Positions 13,720 to 25,985 of a stretch of 64,000 nt of DNA are shown here, piece after piece (position 1 is the stretch's first letter; each line of letters begins with the position of its first letter). A program made the position numbers and the translations under genes. Where the stretch lies: contig JAPXFQ010000787.1 of assembly GCA_028564705.1 (NCBI GenBank), positions 3,100,001-3,164,000 on the forward strand, read 5' to 3'. The notes below the pieces were generated by a model, which had not been told where the DNA came from, searched no databases, and saw only the letters and a program-made list of their open reading frames with translations. This stretch comes from Apricaphanius iberus. Its lineage: Eukaryota > Chordata > Actinopteri > Cyprinodontiformes > Aphaniidae.

Positions 13720-14080
13720 AGTTGTAATCAGCGTACATCAATACAGTGGTAGTCAATCAGGGGAGGAGATTTTCCGCCAGTAGTAACGCATTATCTGACC
13801 CAAATCTCCTTCGCTTAACCATGTTTTGTTATGAATAATTACCAATATTGCCCTGTGAGTTCCGAACGTCTCAGAGGTGCTACGGTATAAGCTTCAGGAG
13901 GTTTTACGGGCTTTAAATGAAACCCATTCCAACTTACACTAACCTGGAATTTCATTGACGTCGCAAGCCCACATGCTATCACCAGGCTAACACGGTAGCA
14001 TGTGCATAATGAAACATACTTAAAATAAATTATAAAAAAATATATAATCAACATGTCACCTGTAAACTTACTAAGGCTTT
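13720..14080 (+). repeat. fragment of the TTAA fold-back element family
   Basis: Matches the left half of the element at 63229-63993 in the same orientation: CATGTTTTGTTATGAATAAT, GAGTTCCGAACGTCTCAGAG, GCTTCAGGAGGTTTTACGGG, CCATTCCAACTTACACTAAC. Terminal repeats are not preserved. Confidence 0.6.
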
Positions 14081-14197
14081 GATTAGTTATTACATTTCTT
14101 GAGTAATCTAACCTAACATGTCGAGGTCCAAGTCCTAACATTGCAAGTCTGAGTCCAAGTGCAAGTCATCGGCTTGCTGCTCGAGTCAACAAGTCCC

Positions 14198-14746
14198 TTA
14201 AGCTTGGTTTATGCTTGCCGCGTCTGCGAGGTCCGCACAGCTCCACGCGGCCAAATTACGTCATTTTAGCAACCACGCCTCTCCGCGCGGCCTCCTCCCG
14301 CCCCAAAATTTCCACGCCGCGCACCTAGGAAAATTTGTGCGGAAAAACATGGCGGACTGGCAAGAGCTCATATTGCCGGAGGTTCGTAAAAAAAGATCTT
14401 TATGATTCGGCCGATAGAGATCACTGTGATCAACTGTGTTTTAATGGAAGAGAGGACGGTCTCCTTTTTTAGTCTTTTTCCCAAATAAATAGCATAAAAG
14501 TTCTGCTTTTTTTAAGCTCACGGGTGTCACCATCTTGTAAACAACAGTGATTACTACTTCTACCATGGTGTAGTGTTGTATGCATGCCGTAGAGCCCTAC
14601 GCCGCCCCCTACAGTCGTCAAGAATATTGGCTCTCAGCAGGGACAAGCCACAAAAAATATAAACGCTGCAAGAAGGCATCTCGGCCGGTTCCGCACGTCT
14701 CGTTTCCGCGCGGAATGTTCATGCGGCAAGCATAAACCAAGCTTTA
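14198..14746. mobile_element. PIF/Harbinger-like element, 543 bp, TTA target duplication
   Basis: Terminal inverted repeats AGCTTGGTTTATGCTTGCCG (from 14201) and its inverse ending at 14743 are near-perfect. They are flanked on both sides by TTA (14198-14200 and 14744-14746), the 3-bp target duplication typical of PIF/Harbinger. The GC-rich interior holds a short frame starting MADWQELILPEVRKKRSL (ATG at 14349), which looks like the first few residues of a longer ancestral protein. No transposase catalytic domain remains. Confidence 0.75.
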
Positions 14747-16573
14747 AACGTGACTTGAGTCAGGACTTTAGTCTGACTTAAAGACTCCAGTACTCCATCC
14801 TTGTTTCCTGGATTGGCTGCTTTGCAAACGACAGCCAGTAGTATGTCAAGTACCATTGGATCTAAGTATTTTAGCTTCTCAAGCTGCATTTTCTCTTGAA
14901 TATCTTAGACATATTCTATTTTTTTAAAAGTAAATAGGCAATTTTTTTCAAAGAACCGGAACAACCTTACTATTAAGAACAAGTACAATTATAAAACGTT
15001 GAATTACAGGCTATTGTAGATTTTCCGATAAAATAATAGAAAACTAGCTGGTATTGATAGTAAATGGCTGCCACAAAACACCAGTTTGATTTTCTCAACA
15101 TAAGAAGCACATATGTAAACAAAAATTGGACTTCACAAATATTTTTTCCACTTTTTATGATCTGATATTAAGTGGAGAGTAAACGTAATGTCTCAGACCA
15201 CCGACTTAGAAGAGGCAGATCGGCCTCACTGGGAAACTGTAGACTCTGCTTCTGAAGTGAATGCTGGATGAAATACAAGAATGTCTACTGCTCACCACCC
15301 AGCACCCTTTACCTAATTTCAGAACTCACTTTACCTGTAACACATAAAGCTCCCGTTGTGTGTCAGCGTGTGCAGTGCAGTCTGAGAAGGTTTCAAGGAG
15401 ATGCCTTTTAAAGATGGATTACGCACAATCATGATGTAGTGTTGCTGTCATGGTAAACTCTGTCGTTTGTGGCACATTTGAGGCCGTAGCTGAAAGTACT
15501 GAACAAACCACTACAAGCAGAATACACTTTGGATTGTTCCACAAAGACACAGGCAACTTTGCTTTATTTGTGGATAGTGAAAGGTTTGATGGTTTCATTG
15601 GCAGCCATTCAACTAAACTACATGCGATATTCACTCAGCTGGTCATTGGTAAGGAATTAATGGTCATGGTTTTTCAGGTTTTTACTTTTCCTACCTTTAA
15701 TTTCCAGAATTAAAAGTCTAATTACTTCAGATTCCTAGACAATGCACAGAAAATATAGCTATAAAATTAATCTAAAAATATAAAATCTAATCAGACTTTA
15801 AAAATGGAACGAAATATCAGCAAATTTGACACATATATTTGTGCACAAATATTGTGGAAAACTTACCACTGCTGCTAAGGGAGAACCAACGTGATGTCAC
15901 CAATGAGAATGTGTTCAAGATCAAAACCAGACCACTCCTGCACCTTGAGGAGACGATCCACACTCTGGAATGATTTTTGTTTTTTGTTTTTTTTGTGGAA
16001 TGTTCCTAGTGCAGTGTGCATAGTTAACGGTAAAACTCTGGAAGTGAAAGTTAGTGTGTTAGAATGTCGGATAAGCTTGGAGCTTTTCCTTTATTAACGG
16101 CATGAATCTGAGAATGATCTGCATTACACTGGAGATAGCATCTTGTGGGATGCTTTTGTGCTTTCACACCGAGTCATACAACTTGGCAATCGACCCCTGT
16201 TCAACAGTCGCTCCATCTAATGCACAAATTGGTAAAAAAAATATAAATACTAAGATTGTGTAATGATGAAGTCGCTAATTTGGAAACCAATCTTTTTGTT
16301 ATAGAAACTGTAAAAAGCTCTGATCACAGTAAACAATAATTATAACCAAAGGAGAAAACCTTTGCAGTAATGAGAACCATCACTTAGTATCTGGATGTTT
16401 TGTTCGGTGGTTTTGATTTTGCTGTCGTTGGCATCAGCCTTTTATTTTGATTTTATGCATTACCTAATTTTTCTTTTGTTGGTAGAGAGATTGTTATATG
16501 TGATCATGAAATGGTTTCCACAGGAGTTTAATGATGTTCCAGCTGGTTGGCAACAATATCAGTACCTTGCCTA
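14747..16573. other. region without a recognisable gene
   Basis: AT-rich sequence; several short frames (for example 15450-15713 +) have no recognisable domain. No splice or RNA signals that I can support. Confidence 0.5.
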
Positions 16574-16690
16574 AAGTGAACTTTTTCAGTATTTTTTGTC
16601 ATGCTACAATCCACACTGTGTTTGGTGTTTGATCTGGATTTTTTTTCTGTTAGGAACAAAAGTACACATGCTTTAAAGTAAAAGAGAATA
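16574..16690 (+). repeat. short diverged M1 repeat fragment
   Basis: GAACTTTTTCAGTATTTTTT followed by GTCATGCTACAATCCAC and a GTTTGATCTGGATT segment parallels the outer part of the M1 family ('...gaactttttcacattttgtcatgttacaacc'). Confidence 0.45.
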
Positions 16691-17914
16691 GTATATATAT
16701 TTTAGAATCTCTCCTTTTATAGGGGTCATCATATTGGGAATTCACTTTTAAATTCGTTCTGATTTGTTTCTATAACATATAAAAAATCTATATGAATTTT
16801 AGCATTTCACATGCCTGGATACAAGGAAAAAAAAGGCAGAAAACAGGCATGTTAACCCTCCTTAATAAAAAAAATATATTTTTACAGAGCATTAAAAGTT
16901 TCTAATGTGGCTTCAAGCACGTTAATGCACAGAGATAAAAATAATTTCATGATTACAACTGATTTGTGCACATAAACTCCATATGATTCATTATAAGGAC
17001 ACCCACCTCTCTCACAGCAACAGATGCAAATGGGACGGGTTTAACATGAACCCTAAGTTTAAGGAAATTAAAACACAGAAGTAGAAATATGGGGGGTGGG
17101 GGGGCTACAGTAGTTTAAAACGTTCAGCCAGATATGGAACATAAGATATATAACATACTATGTGCAAATATGATACATCTGAATACATGGGTAACACAAT
17201 GACCCCAAACCCCCGATGGTTGAAAATGAGGCTTCATGGATGCAGAGCATCAAAGAGTGCCTTCATGATAGTCTGAGAAACCAGCCTCTTTCAATAAATA
17301 TGATAAATGTGTGATGACCAAAGCTTTAGCTCTATATGGTTTTTAGCCTGATTGTTTTTGAAGGAAAGGGACAGAATACAGTTTAAACAAATTGTATTTG
17401 GACTGGCTTCATCAAAGAAGTGAAGCTGTTTTCTTTTGCATTTGAACTGAACTAATGTTGCTGTATATGAATCATTCATGTTTGTGTAAAAGATCTAAAG
17501 TTTCCTCACAATTTGTTGACAGTCTAAAAAAAACGGTGGATTTGTCAGTATGTCAGTCGATTTCCCGACGAACGAATTGAGCAGGATTTGTTTTCGTCGG
17601 ACTGGCAGATGTCATCCTCTGTATAAAGTATTAGGAATTTCTTTTTAGGACATTCATCACCTTCATACTTGTAAAAAACAGCAAAAACAAAATAAATAAA
17701 TAAATAAATAAAACTTCTAGAAAATGTATTCAGTGAGGGGAAAAATATAAAAAACATCCATTTTACACTTTCTTCCGTTATTGGTAAACTTGTAATTACT
17801 CTGTATAAACCTCTTGTGGCAACAGATCAGTACATTATGAAAGAAAAAAAGGCTTCTGGAGAACTAAAATCAACTTTAGAGGGGTTTAAATTTAAAGATT
17901 CAATTTTAAAGAAA
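16691..17914. other. region without a recognisable gene
   Basis: AT-rich, with an AAAT tandem run near 17690-17712. Nothing else recognised. Confidence 0.5.
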
Positions 17915-18260
17915 TTCAATTCACTTTTATTAATATAGCGCCAATTCACAACAAATGTCATCTCAAGGCACTTTACAACAAAAGTCATTTTAATGCAATT
18001 ATACAATTATTCCAATCAGTCAAACCATTTTCTATGTAAGGAATCCAAGCATATTGGGCTGAGAAATCAACGTGAGGTTGTGCCCTGATCATGCAGACTC
18101 CAACCACAACAATTCCTCACCAATACCTCATACTGAGCAAGCATCTAGCGACAGTGGAGAGGAAAACCTCCCCTTTCACAGGAAGAAACCTCCGGCAGAA
18201 CCTGGCTCAGTACAAGGGATCATCTGCCAAAATCGTCTGATCACCATAACCTTGTTCTGA
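17915..18260 (-). mobile_element. LINE 3' UTR fragment (L2-like)
   Basis: Same sequence family as the 3' part of the antisense LINE at 39415-41182: TATAGCGCCAATTCACAACA, AATGTCATCTCAAGGCACTT and GGAAGAAACCTCCGGCAGAA occur in the same order. Orientation follows that LINE, whose 3' end is at the left. No coding part is present. Confidence 0.7.
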
Positions 18261-18482
18261 CTGCACTTTGAAGAGCAGCTAAGATATATCTGCCTCTTTG
18301 TCTTGTACCTCAGTAAAACAAAAAAATCACTCTGATACACTTAAAATAATAAACTGGAAACTACAAAAAAATAGCATTTCCTTTCAAATTTTAATGTGAA
18401 TGCTGTAATTTGAAGGTTTTTGCTAAAAATTGCTGAAGAATTGTGTTAATACATGCCATGATAATGAAATGTACTACTTCGG

Positions 18483-18592
18483 CAGATCAGACGAGGAGAC
18501 CCGCTGAATTTAAGCATAATAATTGCGGAGGCAAAGAAACAAATTATTTTCACCTCAGTAGCAAAGACGGAAGAGCGCAGCTGCAAATCTCT
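18483..18592 (+). pseudogene. 28S ribosomal RNA 5'-end fragment
   Basis: CAGATCAGACGAGGAGACCC, then GCTGAATTTAAGCATAATAA and GCGGAGGCAAAGAAAC closely match the highly conserved 5' end of vertebrate 28S rRNA (…gacccgctgaatttaagcata…gcggaggaaaagaaac…). Similarity continues, after a small deletion, through CCTCAGTAGC and GGAAGAGCGCAGCTGC. It carries substitutions and indels, and no rRNA sequence is seen on either side, so this is a retroposed or translocated piece, or the head of an rRNA-derived SINE, not a working gene. Its right edge abuts a fold-back element fragment. Confidence 0.8.
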
Positions 18593-18599
18593 CTCCGAC

Positions 18600-19030
18600 T
18601 GGTGGGTGTCTGCTTCAGCTTCCATAGGCTCCCTTTCTGCAACCTGACCACAGACTACAGCTGCAATGGTAGACGGCTGCAAAATCACTGAAATCACAGA
18701 TTACTGTAAATTGGAATTGGTTACATTAAAACCATGTAAAACCCTGATGTTAATACGTTAGCACCTGTGAGACGTTCTGAACTCGCAAGGGAATATAGCT
18801 AATTATTTCTAACAAGACATGGCTAAATGAAGGAGTTTTGGGGCAGATGATGGCTTTTTTACAGGCAAAAAAACTCCTGCCCCCATTGACTCCCATTATA
18901 TGTTGATCGCGACCTGATAAAATCTTCTTCCTAATGGCTCCAAGTGGCTCCAAACTTGTATGGGTGACTAAATATTGAATATAATATTTGCTAAAAATAA
19001 GGTCCATGTTGGAAAAATAGAACTTTTCCT
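18600..19030 (-). repeat. half of a TTAA fold-back element, reverse orientation
   Basis: Its reverse complement matches 63229-63605: CTGCAACCTGACCACAGACT, GGGGCAGATGATGG, CCCCCATTGACTCCCATTAT, GGCTCCAAACTTGTATGGGT. The element stops near 18600, where the 28S fragment begins. Confidence 0.7.
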
Positions 19031-19202
19031 TTAAAACAATGAAACATGTTTCTGTTTAATTGTAATGAAATGTGGAAGGTTGACATAAGTGATACTGTGA
19101 TAGAAGTAAAATAAGAATTTAAAATCTGTTGAATTGATTTTGCAGTAATTCTTAGGGGGTTGTAACCATTTAGAAATTTCTGTATTTGTGTATAATCGTG
19201 CA

Positions 19203-19714
19203 TTAAAGGCAGAGTGTGTAATTTTCGGGCAGTAGGGGGGAGTGCATACCTAAATTGTTACAAGCCTGCAGTATCTGTGTCTTCGAGTAAGAAACTCAAC
19301 AACTGAGTTCCAACTAGTGCTGTTTTCAAACGCTCAATTCCCTGAGAATTATCTATTTGCACAAACATGACGAGCACATTGGTCTTTCTTTCATCTCTTG
19401 GAACTAGCGACGAGGTAAAAATGTATTTATGGCTAAACTTCATTGCATTTTTAGGGTAAATCAATATTTTAATAGCGGGCGTGTTCCGTGTGCTTTGTCC
19501 GTCCGGGCTCTTTTAGAAGTAAAGACGTTATCTAATATGGCTTTCCCCTGAAAAGAGGATCCGCGCCTATGTATTTTAAAACTGATTTTTAAAATCATAT
19601 TTTACAATATCGCCAATATTTTGCAATTAATGTGCTTTACGTAATTATTATTGCATACTATTTTAATGGCTATTTTCAAAGATGTACTGCAAAAACTACA
19701 AACTGTCACTTTAA
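19203..19714. mobile_element. TTAA-flanked MITE, about 504 bp
   Basis: TTAA at 19203-19206 and 19711-19714 flank imperfect terminal inverted repeats (AGGCAGAGTGTGTAATTTT at left, AAAACTACAAACTGTCACT at right). A TTAA target is used by piggyBac and Kolobok superfamilies. No protein inside. Confidence 0.6.
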
Positions 19715-21103
19715 ATTAAAGATTTTACTAATTAATTCAGTGTGAGATTGTGCTACTCCCAAGATTGTGGGGGACGATGGGTTTAGGAAGCCCGCCGTTA
19801 ACAAACTCTAAACTTCAAACTCTACCTTTGATGATGTTTTCATACCTTAACCAGGAACAGAACAGGCTCCTCTTATGCTGTATGCTTCTGAAATATAAAG
19901 CTGCATGGGGTAACAACCCTCGTATCCGTTTGCAATTTCCACCATATGAAGGACTTCTTTGTAGCTATGCTTCTTAAAGTCTATACAGGTATATTTTTGA
20001 ATGAATTTACAGTAACATAATTGTCTTCAGGATAGACCATAATGCAGACTAGTTGGAGGATGAACTGACAAATGAGAATATAAATGCTAGGTTTTGTTAT
20101 TTTTCTATTGTATCCATGACAACCAAGATTTGAAACAGTAGGAAACATTTTCCCATAGCAAATCTATTCTTCAGATGATCTGTCCTCATGTGTGGCTCAT
20201 GTTGTTCACTTGCAGCAGTAAGGTGCTTGCGATACCATGTAATCTTCTTCCCCACTGGGATCAGTAAATGGAGGCAATATAGAGCGCAGGCTGTCTGTTT
20301 TAGATAAAAAAAAAAACATTTCTCCATAAAGCTGTATTGAATTCAGCAAATCTGGTAGCTGGCTGGCTTGAACTCATTTTGTGCATGTGTTTCTGTTTCT
20401 GTGTACACACAAGTGTTGCTCTGACAAATGCCCGACTGGCACCATGTGTGAGCACAACCAAATATTTAGAGACCAACAGAAATCTTGTTTTTCACAAATT
20501 TTACAGCTTCAGTTTTTATAATTGTGTTTGCATTAAGCCCAGTTCAATATTAATATTTTATCACATTTTCCTCTGGGATGAGTGAAGTATTGTTGAATTG
20601 CATTGTACTGAATACAGTTAACTGCATAGTTATGAAAATGTACTTTGCGTAAAGAAATTGCAGCTATCATGCCATATTTAAAGATAAAAAGCCTTTTGCT
20701 ATCAAGGAGTGATCTACCAGCATGAAACACATTGGTAGATCACGTTTCGTGCTGGATGGGTGGAGATATGGACTTGGAGAGGTTGGATTACTCAGCAAAT
20801 CACCTGAAATTTTAGCTGATCACTTGCTTAGTCAAGTTATGTTTAACTTATTTGTCTTTGGTGTTTACAGTATAAAACCTGCTGGTTGTGGGCCTTGAGG
20901 ACCATCATTAAGAACCAATGTATTACAAGACATCACGTTTCTTTAGAATTACACACAGCATCAATGCAACATTATAAGCCGATCTAGCCAGGCTGTAACA
21001 CTGTAGTCTGGTTTGAAGAAGGGGGAAAGTCATTAAAAGACAGACCTACAAGGTTATATTTTTAGAATATAAAAGAAATGGATAAATATCAAGTTTTTTC
21101 TGC
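19715..21103. other. region without a recognisable gene
   Basis: AT-rich; only short frames and no recognised repeat that I can name with support. Confidence 0.5.
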
Positions 21104-21345
21104 TTCACCGGCCACACTAACATCGATGACTACCTGACCAGGCACCAGCAGACGAGTCACACGGAGCGTATTGTTGCCTTAGAGCTTTTGGGAGCAACGT
21201 TCGTCAACAAGAAGAGAGATCTGATGGGAGCATTAAAGTACTGGAAGAGAAACCATGGACGTAAATTACACGGATAGTAACAACGTTGTCCATAAACTGG
21301 ATCCCAAACAGCTGATCATGGCTTTAGACTATGCTGGAGTAAAGT
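21104..21345 (+). pseudogene. fem1-like pseudogene fragment
   Basis: One frame reads FTGHTNIDDYLTRHQQTSHT, then ERIVALELLGATFVNKKRDL and MGALKYWKR, ending in a stop after a frameshift near 21250. The next frame resumes TMDVNYTDSNNVVHKLDPKQ and LIMALDYAGV. This order (ankyrin-type GHTNI, then ELLGATFVDKKRD, GALKYWKRAM, P-Q-LIMAYDYA) is characteristic of FEM1 proteins, CUL2 substrate receptors that read C-degrons; it looks closest to FEM1C-type from memory. There is no intron, and no similarity before or after, so it is probably a truncated processed copy. It cannot encode a working protein. Confidence 0.75.
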
Positions 21346-23981
21346 ATTTTAGTTCCTGACATTAGTCACAATCTGATGACTTTGTGTCACGACAGATGTT
21401 TTCCTGTCTTCACCTTTGGACTGTTGTTCCAGGCTTAGCATCTATTAGCTCAGTTCAAACATAGCAGTGTTGTGCTGAATGAGGTCTCACTCATGCAAAT
21501 ATACATTTACACTTCAAATACCCTAGCTGTGTGGTCTTGGCAGTTTGTCTAGAGCTGCCCCCCCCCCCCCCCCAATGTATTACTGCCAGCATTTCCTTTG
21601 CTCTGTCACTCAAACGGCAATCCACTTCATTGACAGACCAGCACACTGTCTAGTTCAGTGGTTCCCATTGTGTGGTCCGGGACCCCCAAGGGATTCCTTA
21701 AAGATCCCAGCAGATCCGCACATTTTGTCTGTGCTGAGGTTTCCAAATTTATGCTTGTAAATATTGCATTTATAAAATCCAAAAGACACAATGAAAATTG
21801 CCTATATCGCCTAAAATCCATGATTTCCTGTGACGTCACCCACTCAATGACACCAGGGTTTAATGCCTCCCGCCACACGGAAATGTTTTTTTTTTATAAA
21901 ATGGAAACGATTCTAACGGCGTATACACATGCACTTTATGCAACTTAATGTGCATGTCCTATACCCCATGTTTAGCACTACTTAAAGGCCTGGGGGGGTT
22001 AAAAATGGCAATTCAGACTGTTCAGTGTTTCCATCTGGATAAAAATGTTTCTGGAATTACATTTCTGGAAACGGTCCCCCATGGATGCAAATATTTTTCA
22101 GTGGAACAACTCTTTAGAAAAAGCTTGTTTTAGGCCTTGAGTCACGTACTGTGTGCAGGATGCTTCAAATGCTTCGTGAAGATTCATTGGCTAATTGTTG
22201 GTTGCAGTTAACTGACCTTGAGTATCTCTAATCACTTCACACTACATTCAGTCATTCACCCATTCACACACACACATTCACACTGGTGATGGTAAGTTAC
22301 ATTGTTGCTGCAGCTGCTCGTGTCCTCACTAGAATCTGGAAAGTAGAGCGCATCTTCCTAAAGCTACTGAAGTTGTTTTCTTCAGTGTTTTTTTTGGCCT
22401 TTAAAGCTTTTGTCAACTTTTTACCCTGTCTCTGTTCTTCCCACTGCCTCCTCCATTGTCTCACTATCTATTCATTGATATCAAGCTTCTGTGCAGTAGC
22501 TCTATTTCCGTCTCTGACAGCCAACTTGATTACCTTTAACTTAGAAGCTGCATTTCTTCTGGGGGTTTCCATTATTAGGGTGTGTTCATGAAAACTACAG
22601 CACATAATCTTTCCCCAATTGTCTGCCTTACTTTTGCACTTCCTGCTTGAGTGTCCGCCTGCGGGACGTCAGCCAGTAAAAAATCTATAAATTAACCACA
22701 TTATTGTATATCAGGATGCAGGCTCCAATGGTTTCGAAAAAGTTAGTGGCATATAGTTCAAAAATTATGGTAACAATCCATTTGGTGTGAAGTGTAATCT
22801 GTCTAACTGGTGAACGGTCTTCAGATTTTTCCATTAGTATTATAAAAATCTAGTCAAATTCGGGAAAAATATGTGGTTAACGTAACCCTCCCCTTAAATG
22901 CCACTTAATCAGACTATCTTGGGCCTCCCACTTTTCTCTTTGCATTCAGTTGTCGCACAAACCCTCTGGAAATCCTCCTTTCCTACAGACATATGCTATC
23001 TATCATGTTCGTGCTGAAATACTGATTTCTGAATGTTAAACTGTAACTTGTAATATTTGGGGATTTACCTGAACAAATTGTGTCTCCTCAAGAGCCTAAA
23101 CATATTTTGCCTGTTGCTCAGGAAGATTACTCAAGATTTAAATACAATACTGTACAATGTTTTGACATGGTATCAATATTTAGCACTCAATTAATGATTA
23201 GAAAACTACAGTTCAACCCCTTTATTGTTAACTCTGGAGACCCAACAATTCGCCTTTTCCCAGAAAAAGAGAGTTTACCTTACTGAGCCGATATAGTCGT
23301 TTAGTGATTTGCAGCCTTTATCCCATGAGCTTTTTTTTATGTTGCTTTTTACCGTAACCCCATTTTGATGTGTTCCAGTGCAGTTAGTGCATCCAAGCCA
23401 AATAACTTTTTGCGATCCCACCCTGACCTAAATAAGTTTCTCTTTTCTGATGCACTGCCGAATGTTCTTCCTTTATTCTTCTGAGCTTGATGGGAATTAT
23501 ATGCCAAATTCCTTGATTGTGATCAGCTGACATGTCATTAATTCATAAACCCTCCCAGAAACTCCCAAAGGTTTTGCCTCCTTATGAAAACTTAACAGAG
23601 GGCAAAGGTTGTGTTCCCATTTCTGTGGTGATGTGTTCGGCAGTCTGGTTTTTGACCCAGAGGAACAACATCTGTAGTGAAGTCACACTGAAGCCCTGGT
23701 CCTAAAAGGGATGAGCTGAGCTGTGGGAATTCTGGCAGACACACTTTGGCTGCGAGAAATATCGAGCAAAGTTCATGTCCAAGAAGCAAGGTTGCCAGGA
23801 AGCCTGTCACCAGATTCTGATTCCAGGATTTTGTGTTCGGAATCAGATCTGGGTCAAAGAAGATTTGGAAAATATTTTGCAGTATACGCAGAATATTCTT
23901 CTGAAAGCTTGCAAGGGGTTTAATTTAGTTTTTCTAAAGTATACATTTAGTTTTATAGTTCTTGCAATAGCTGTCATACCA
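21346..23981. other. region without a recognisable gene
   Basis: Contains a C run at 21558-21574 and a TCATTCACCCATTCACACA segment near 22250 typical of fish repeats. Frames such as 22286-22591 (+) are hydrophobic but show no gene structure. Confidence 0.5.
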
Positions 23982-24062
23982 ATTCAATTTTGTTCTGAAA
24001 CACTGAGTTCCTCCTTTAAATCAAAATTAAAAACTCATCTATTTAGAGCTGCCTTTGAGTAA
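23982..24062 (+). mobile_element. LINE C-terminal fragment (L2/CR1-like)
   Basis: The frame ends ETLSSSFKSKLKTHLFRAAFE then stop, the same C-terminal motif as at 3945-4106. A second repeat starts within a few bases of the stop. Confidence 0.6.
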
Positions 24063-24065
24063 GCG

Positions 24066-24800
24066 CAGAGGTGGAATTATTATATTCTACTCAAATAAAA
24101 GTACTTTCACTGTCATGAAATTTTACTCAAGTACAAGTAAAATTACCAGTCTAAAAATGTACTCAAGTAAAAGTAAAAAAGTAGCTTATTTAAAATGTAC
24201 TCAGAATAAAAGTTACTTTGTTACTTTTTTATTTGTTACAGCCGTCACTCCTGAATGGGACAAAAAGACAATGAGACATACATCTCAAAGTATTTGCTTT
24301 TTCATAAAATCTGTTTCTTTTGAAAGTGTAATTGCAGGCTAACTATAAATGTATAAATCAAAAAGGGTAGCACTAACAGTTAAATGTGCTGTGATTATAC
24401 CCACATGACCCAAAGAATACAAACCATCAAAATGTAAGACATTTAAGAAAAAAAGCTATGACATTTTTCAATAAGACTGGTGTCCAATATTAGAACATGT
24501 TAAATAAACTTAAAACATGTCAAAAAAATATAGCAGCAACTTAAAAAAATATATTTTCTCAGAATTCCATGCCTTGTGTACTTCTAGATTAGAGTTTCTG
24601 TATTTGTGTCCATCCTAGAGTGTTACTATCTGAAACTCTTGATATTTTTGATCAGCATTTCATTTTTAAAGTGTGTAGAGTTCTTCCTTGCTCGCTTTGC
24701 AGGTGCTACGCCATTTTCTGTGACCATCAGAATCTGTGACTTCGAGCAGCGCTGTTTCGTTAATTCCTTTATAGGTCACTAACTGCGACAGTTCATGCTC
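24066..24800. repeat. 'ACTCAAGTAAAAGTA' interspersed repeat, hAT-like edge
   Basis: Starts CAGAGGTGGAATTATTATAT and continues with repeated ACTCAAGTA(C/A)AAGTAAA motifs, a common fish repeat. CAGAGGTGG resembles a hAT terminus. The right edge is not clear. Confidence 0.5.
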
Positions 24801-25139
24801 CTATCATATTATGTGACCTCTCCATTACTCATGAACGACAGATTTTGCGGTGAACAGAACAGGAGTGGCGAAAGCGAAGCCATTGCTACAGCAGTATCAT
24901 TTTCTGGAGGGACTGAATTGGCAAGTTTAGGAGGCATTTTATCTTACGTGTACCAGCTACTTGAGGATTCAAGGAGCTGCTATTCCCATCTTCAGCAAGC
25001 TTCAGTAGACTTGGATGTATCTGCTGTGTTGTTGGCACAAGCAGCTGGTTAAGTAGGAATTGATTTCTTCTAAAACTTTGTGAAACAGATTGGTCGAAAT
25101 ATTTTTTATATTAAAGGAGTTATTAGAGTTTTTTGTTGA

Positions 25140-25985
25140 ACTGTATAGAGTAGCTAGTCTCAGACAAAGGACTTGCATTTGGAATCGAACACTTAGAACT
25201 TGAGTGTGATATGGACTCGAGAGATGGTGATTTGACTAGAACATTGGTATGGAGTACCAGGCTCCTTGTTAGGTCCCTGTAAGACCAGTGTAAGAGCTTG
25301 GTTCATATTGCCGGCCATAAATGGCCCTTTTCTAGTGAGAGTTGGACTCCGGCAAGGATTCCCATTGTCACCGTTTCTGTTCATAACTTTTATATACAGG
25401 ATTTCTCAGCGGGTGTTGAGGGGAGTTTGGTGGCCTATGATCAGGTCTCTGCTATTTGCAAAGGATATAGTCCTGGGGGCTTCATCAGGACAGTATCTAC
25501 AGCGTTCGCTGGAGCAGTTCGCAGCCGAGTGTGAATCCAAGACCTTGGTCTTTGACCAGAAAAGGGTAAAGTGTCTTCTCCAGGTCGGGGAAGATGTCTT
25601 GCTCCAATATGAAATGCTGAAATGAGTTTCCTCCCCAGGGTCTTTGGGCTACCCATTAGAGGCAGGTTGAGAAGCTAGGTAATCTGGGAGGGGCACAGAG
25701 AAGAGCCACTGCTCCTCAACATCGAGAGGAGCCAGTTGAGGTGGCTCGAGCATCTGGTCAGGATGGACGCCTCCTGGACGCCTTCCTGGTGAGATGTTCT
25801 GGACTCGTCCCACCAGAAGGAAGACCCAGGGCACAGTGGAGGAAATATGTTCCTAACTGGCCTAAGAATGCTTTGGGATTGAGGAGCTGGCCCAAGTGGC
25901 TGGGGAGAGGGAAGTCTGGGTTTCTGCTAAAGCTGCTACATCCGCAACCCGACCCTGGATAAGCGGAAGAAGACGGATGGATGCA
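25140..25985 (+). pseudogene. LINE reverse transcriptase remnant (RTE/Rex-like)
   Basis: The frame 25266-25625 reads VGLRQGFPLSPFLFITFIYR, IRSLLFAKDIVLGASSGQYL and LEQFAAECESKTLVFDQKRV, the palm region of a fish LINE; the catalytic FADD box has become FAKD. After frameshifts the C-terminus continues (GREVW-type text near 25900) and ends with ATAAGCGGAAGAAGACGGAT plus GGATG, the usual 3' end of this family. Broken by indels and inactive. Confidence 0.75.

Noticed and set aside
22286..22591. Hydrophobic 101-codon frame
   Set aside because: Leu/Phe-rich because of a pyrimidine-rich stretch; no domain, no splice support.
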